A stretch of 64,000 nt of DNA from positions 1-64,000 of the forward strand of contig JABYQR010000055.1 in assembly GCA_022592445.1 (NCBI GenBank), written 5' to 3'. The DNA is from Cytidiella melzeri (lineage: Eukaryota; Basidiomycota; Agaricomycetes; Polyporales; Irpicaceae). Both the position numbers and the translations under genes were made by a program. Shown one piece after another: positions 60,435 through 64,000 of this stretch. The notes beneath the pieces are model-generated. The model made no database searches, was not told the origin of the DNA, and saw only the letters and a program-made list of their open reading frames with translations. Numbering within the stretch: the first letter of the stretch is position 1; each line of letters begins with the position of its first letter.

Positions 60435-60560
60435 ATGGATATTGCGTGGATATGGAAAATTTCCACGCAATATCCATGCACTTCTCAGAATGGATATTGC
60501 GTGGATAGAGCCAAGAATAGTTGGAATTTCCATGCTGTATCCATTCAATATCCACGTAGA
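60435..60560. repeat. Nested copies of a 16-bp inverted repeat
   Basis: ATGGATATTGCGTGGA occurs at 60435-60450, as an exact reverse complement at 60462-60477, and again in direct orientation at 60490-60505. A degenerate inverted copy (TATCCATTCAATATCCACG) follows at about 60538-60556. The first pair forms a perfect hairpin with an 11-nt loop. The cluster is A/T-rich and non-coding. Confidence 0.85.
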
Positions 60561-60649
60561 CGCCTGATCAGCGATAATTATAATCGGGCAGTATATTAAT
60601 ATTCAGAATTTAATTGATTTTTGGCCACTATGCCATTGCACACCACGCG

Positions 60650-60880
60650 CGAGCTGACCATGCATGTACAGGATACATTGACCTGTAATACTAATGTACA
60701 TGTACCTATAGCTATAGCTAGTATACGTATACGTATACTCGCGATCGTGAGGATTGTGCTGCATGCGCGACGTCGACGTCGACATCGATATCAAACTTAA
60801 CTGTACAGTACGCGTGCGTACGACGACACATGATGAATGTGATTCGCGCGCGTGCGACATGAACACAACTAGTAATTTGG
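60650..60880. repeat. Palindrome-dense tract
   Basis: Short perfect palindromes follow one another. They include ATGTACATGTAC-type blocks near 60695, TATAGCTATA near 60708, AGTATACGTATACGTATACT at 60720-60739 (20 bp, perfect), CGACGTCGACGTCG near 60768, ATCGAT near 60784, and CGCGCGCG-type steps near 60846. The tract ends just before the ATG at 60898. Confidence 0.75.
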
Positions 60881-60897
60881 ATTTATCCTGATCAGTA

Positions 60898-63430
60898 ATG
60901 CACACAGCTGCTGCGAATTCGAACGTTGAGCTCACCTTGCTCCCACCCCCAGCTTGGTCTGCGCCGTCCAGTCCCACAACTTTGCTCCCCGCGCGTCGTC
61001 TCACTATGTCTCAGACGAATCCCGCTACCAGCCCTCTCGGCAAAAGAAAGACTCGTCCACCCTCGTCAGCCTCCGGAGCTGAAGTTCCTTCTAATCGATA
61101 TCCTGCCCTACAACGCCCTATAAGTCCAGGCTCTGCAAGTATTTCATCAGAGCCCATAGCTCGTACCTCCTTGTCGCAGCCACTCTCCGGTTTCCAATTT
61201 CCATTCTCCCATTCGCATTGCGCCTCGTCTATTCCTGCTCAGCTTCATGCGCAAGATTATATGCATGCCTCGGCAGACACGCATCCCAACCGAATATACC
61301 CTCCATCCAACGATCCATTTTCCCGCATTGCTCGACCTTTGTCTACCCTGCCACCCAATCAGCAACAAGCGCATACCGCGACTGATAACCCACCTGGCAT
61401 GTCCAGCAGTCCATATTCCCTAGGGCCTGGTCATTCCTCCTCATATTCTCGCCGTCCCTTGTCAATAACACCTTCTCGTTCGCGCACTCCCTCGATTGAG
61501 CCGTCTGGTCTCGTTGTTTCCGCGATGGCATTGCCTAATAACTCACCTATGTCTTCTCGCGCACGTGCCAGCAGCCGACAGCCCATGGCCATGACCTTCG
61601 GAGCCGTAGATATGCAACCTCGCCCACTGTCTAGCTCTGCCAATACGGCCAATACCGTGAAAGCTATCAGTGATAGAATGAAGTCCCTCGAGGATTCGTT
61701 GAGACACTTACAAACAACAGGAAATCTCAACACGACAGATATTGGCAAGCTTGCAAAGCAGTGTAGGGAGACCTCGTTGGACTTGGCAGAGCTCCGGCGT
61801 ACCACAAATGAATTGTATGCTTTCTATCAAGGCTCAAGAGAGACGGAGGAGTTGACACGGCAAGAGCTCACCTCGTTACGCTGTGAAATGAATGAGATAC
61901 GTGCCTACATTGCGGCCGGTGGGGACGGTAGTGCAATGTCTGCGTCTGGTTCTGCGGCATCTGTGTCAGGAGGAGTAGTGAGAACTAGAGAGCCAATGAT
62001 AAATGTGAGTACCATGTAATCGCCAATGCCATCTGCAGACGTACCGTGTCTTACGTCTGCTGCAGGGACTCATTCGCGCTGTCATGAGGACATTGATGGG
62101 AACCGTCATCAGCTCGAATGAAACAACGCCGCATCTTCCTGATGGAAGAGTCTGGACCAGCGATGATCCTCTTGATCACTCTCGCCGCCTGCGTCCAATC
62201 TGGTCTGCCTGGTTGCCAAATGAGATATCCTGGCGAGACGAGGTTGTCGAAAAAGCCAAGAATCAAGGGAAGCAGCTGTACATGGTACCACGCGGGGTTG
62301 ACGCCGAGCAATTCTTTGCATCTCTCACCGTAGTAGAATTGCAGAATGCAACCCAGACTTATTGGACGAGTCTGCACCACAAATGGCTCAAGGATTGCAA
62401 ATCTGCACAGGAGAAAGAGAAATTAGCTGGCGAGGCTCGCGTGAAACAGCGCAGGGTGACGGTGTGTACTCAGCTTTTCCATATACACCGTGTTTGACAA
62501 GTCAAGCTACCTGTAGAAAGTCAAAGCTAGGATTCAAAACCGCGACAAGGTTCCAGAGATTGCGGGACCGGATTACAACTGGATGTTCCTAGCCAAATAC
62601 CAGTCAGATGAGTACTCAGCAGCAGAAGATGATTCACCTACCCGTGGCAACAACAACCGGCTGTCGCCTGATAGTGATGATCCTCAAGCATCGCAGGCAG
62701 TTGCTGGTCGTATCCGGAACACTGGATCAAAGAAGAAGCCTTCTTCCCAACCGTGGGTCAGAAGGCAGCCTACGTACCGTACGCAAGAGGTGAGCAAACA
62801 CACAACCATGCATTCAAGCCGACTCTAACTTCTCTGTCAGATCAATGCACTCTTCAACAAGCTGGATTTGCACTCACACTCAGGTAGTAGACATGCACAC
62901 ATCTTGGGCGAACCAATCGACATTCCGCTGCCAAAGCGAGGTCGAGCAAACGCGGCAGATAGCATTGATCGTACTCACATTGATGCTGCTTGGCTAGCGC
63001 AACGTGAGAATTCCAACCAGGACAACGATACCTACATCCGTCCACGATTAGCAAGCGTCGCAGCCAATGAGATGCGAGGCTCGACGCATCATCGAACCAG
63101 CCTGTTGTTTACAATGAAGAACAAAATGGTACGCACGTGGATGACCTTCGAGGTCAACACATGGAAAGTCAGTCTGGTGGAGCCATGGGTAACGAGCACG
63201 AGGCATTTGGTGACGACAGAGCGAGAGACAGAGAGGAGTTTGGCGACAGGCACAGTGAAGGTAATTGGGCTGATGGGAGAGCGCACTTCAGAAGTGGCCA
63301 GCATACGGGAGTGTGGGACAGAGGCCTAGGTGACAACTTGCACGCCAATCGTGATGTCGACGAAGGTAGTCCGCGCTACACATACTCTCAGGATGGCAGT
63401 CAAGACGATGACATGTACGCGTCAGCTTAG
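60898..63430 (+). CDS. Fungal protein of unknown function with a central coiled coil
   Basis: Five exons join in phase to roughly 760 residues. The first (60898-about 62004) is Ser/Pro-rich and disordered (MSQTNPATSPLGKRK, SRRPLSITPSRSRTPSIEPS). It then turns into a heptad-like helix, AISDRMKSLEDSLRHLQ and RETEELTRQELTSLRCEMNE. The second exon, from about 62066, looks globular: DHSRRLRPIWSAWLPNEISW, VPRGVDAEQFFASLTV and TYWTSLHHKWLKDCKSAQEK. Later exons are low-complexity and charged. A 44-nt intron (GTACGC to GTCAG, about 63128-63171) restores the frame into SGGAMGNEHEAFGDD and the stop at 63430; without it the gene would look frameshifted. The ATG at 61006 (MSQTNPAT) is an equally good start. 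I do not recognise a family; the helix plus disordered arms suggest a scaffold or DNA-associated protein, which is only a guess. Confidence 0.7.
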
Positions 63431-63738
63431 TCAAGATTGTCTTCTGCGTCTCCTCCAAGAGCGAGATCCGGCTCTTGTGCGTCCTGTAGTAATAGCAAGT
63501 TTGTGATAACCAATTGTCAAGTACGTAGCATGAATTGACCTACATGACATACAGACATTGTGACCCAAAACTCACGCTGTGTCCTGTAAGTGAGTGTTCC
63601 ACACGCAAATTGTGCACACATTCGAGTGATTGGCACGAGCTTGGGGGGGGCTAAACAGTTGGCCTTCCATATGGCCAGACCTAGATCTATCGCACTAGCA
63701 ATGACGAGTGAGATCCGTATATTAAAGGGAAGACATAC
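63431..63738. other. 3' flank of the coiled-coil gene
   Basis: These 308 bases contain no gene that I can support. They lie between the coiled-coil gene and an ORF that enters from the right edge. Confidence 0.4.
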
Positions 63739-64000
63739 TCACTGTAAATCCCAGGGCATGCCAGGTGTATGAGGATCTGATATGAATCGCTGCACTACCG
63801 CGCAAGTATGTTCCAGTGGTGCTAAACGGGCATCTGCTCGGAGATGCTTCACATGCAGTACAGCTGCAATGCAAACTGGCTGTCGTCCGTCAATGTACGC
63901 ATGGCGATATGCTTTACCCCCGTGCTTGGCACCAGAGCCATACTTTATGCCGTTGAATGAGACATGACTGTACATCCTAACGGAAGAACAAACAAAGGGT
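63739..64000 (-). CDS. Partial ORF at the right edge, possibly transposon-associated
   Basis: A minus-strand frame is open from the window edge to about 63739: VSFNGIKYGSGAKHGGKAYR, HAYIDGRQPVCIAAVLHVKH, CAVVQRFISDP, GMPWDLQ. A GTGAGT-like donor follows the last codons, so it may continue by splicing. The mix of an 'xxGxxYGS' strand, 'xAYIDxRxP' and a final 'PWDL' reminds me of accessory ORFs found beside large DNA transposons in mushroom genomes. That memory is not a database match. It is truncated by the window. Confidence 0.35.
   Translation of the reverse strand, partial: PFVCSSVRMYSHVSFNGIKYGSGAKHGGKAYRHAYIDGRQPVCIAAVLHVKHLRADARLAPLEHTCAVVQRFISDPHTPGMPWDLQ

Noticed and set aside
62868..63430. 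Frameshift in the coiled-coil gene
   Set aside because: A 44-nt GT-AG intron (about 63128-63171) links the two frames in phase, so a mutation is not needed to explain the break.

Overview
The window looks like nuclear DNA of a filamentous basidiomycete, most likely a mushroom-forming Agaricomycete. Every recognisable gene is split by many short GT-AG introns (mostly 48-70 nt). Gene order mixes both strands with no operons. The gene set is typical of a fungal chromosome: FACT subunit, alpha-actinin, SEN54, HOS3-type deacetylase, PET8 carrier, carboxypeptidase Y-like protease and RFT1. The exon models below were joined by hand, by reading frame and splice phase. Family names rest on motifs recognised by eye, without any database search.

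Left block (1-8.55 kb). The 5' part of POB3/SSRP1 runs off the left edge on the minus strand. It is divergent from a complete 18-exon alpha-actinin. Next comes a tandem segmental duplication with a unit of about 2.4 kb: a broken F-box gene, a relic of the alpha-actinin 3' end, and then an intact F-box paralogue.

Middle block (8.55-36.9 kb). About 28 kb holds one convincing gene, an unusually long Ecl1-type zinc-motif protein (19.1-21.0 kb, minus). The rest carries only short random-looking ORFs, simple repeats, and several short inverted repeats and palindromes. Paired GATAAG/CTTATC sites also recur there.

Right block (36.9-63.4 kb). This part is gene-dense: SEN54 (-), an F-box protein (+), a RING-H2 protein (-), a HOS3-like deacetylase (+), a SAM carrier (-), an S10 carboxypeptidase (-), a triple-CCCH protein (-), an arrestin-like protein (-), RFT1 (-), a poorly resolved minus-strand locus, and a coiled-coil-containing unknown (+). 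A possible transposon-related ORF touches the right edge.

The genes serve unrelated housekeeping roles (chromatin, cytoskeleton, tRNA splicing, N-glycosylation, mitochondrial SAM import, vacuolar proteolysis, ubiquitin adaptors). I see no biosynthetic cluster, CRISPR array or defence system. The most unusual material is non-coding: a short element whose inverted ends put splice signals on both strands, a tandem pair of related hairpins, palindrome-rich DNA next to nested 16-bp inverted repeats, and the gene-poor tract around the Ecl1-like gene.
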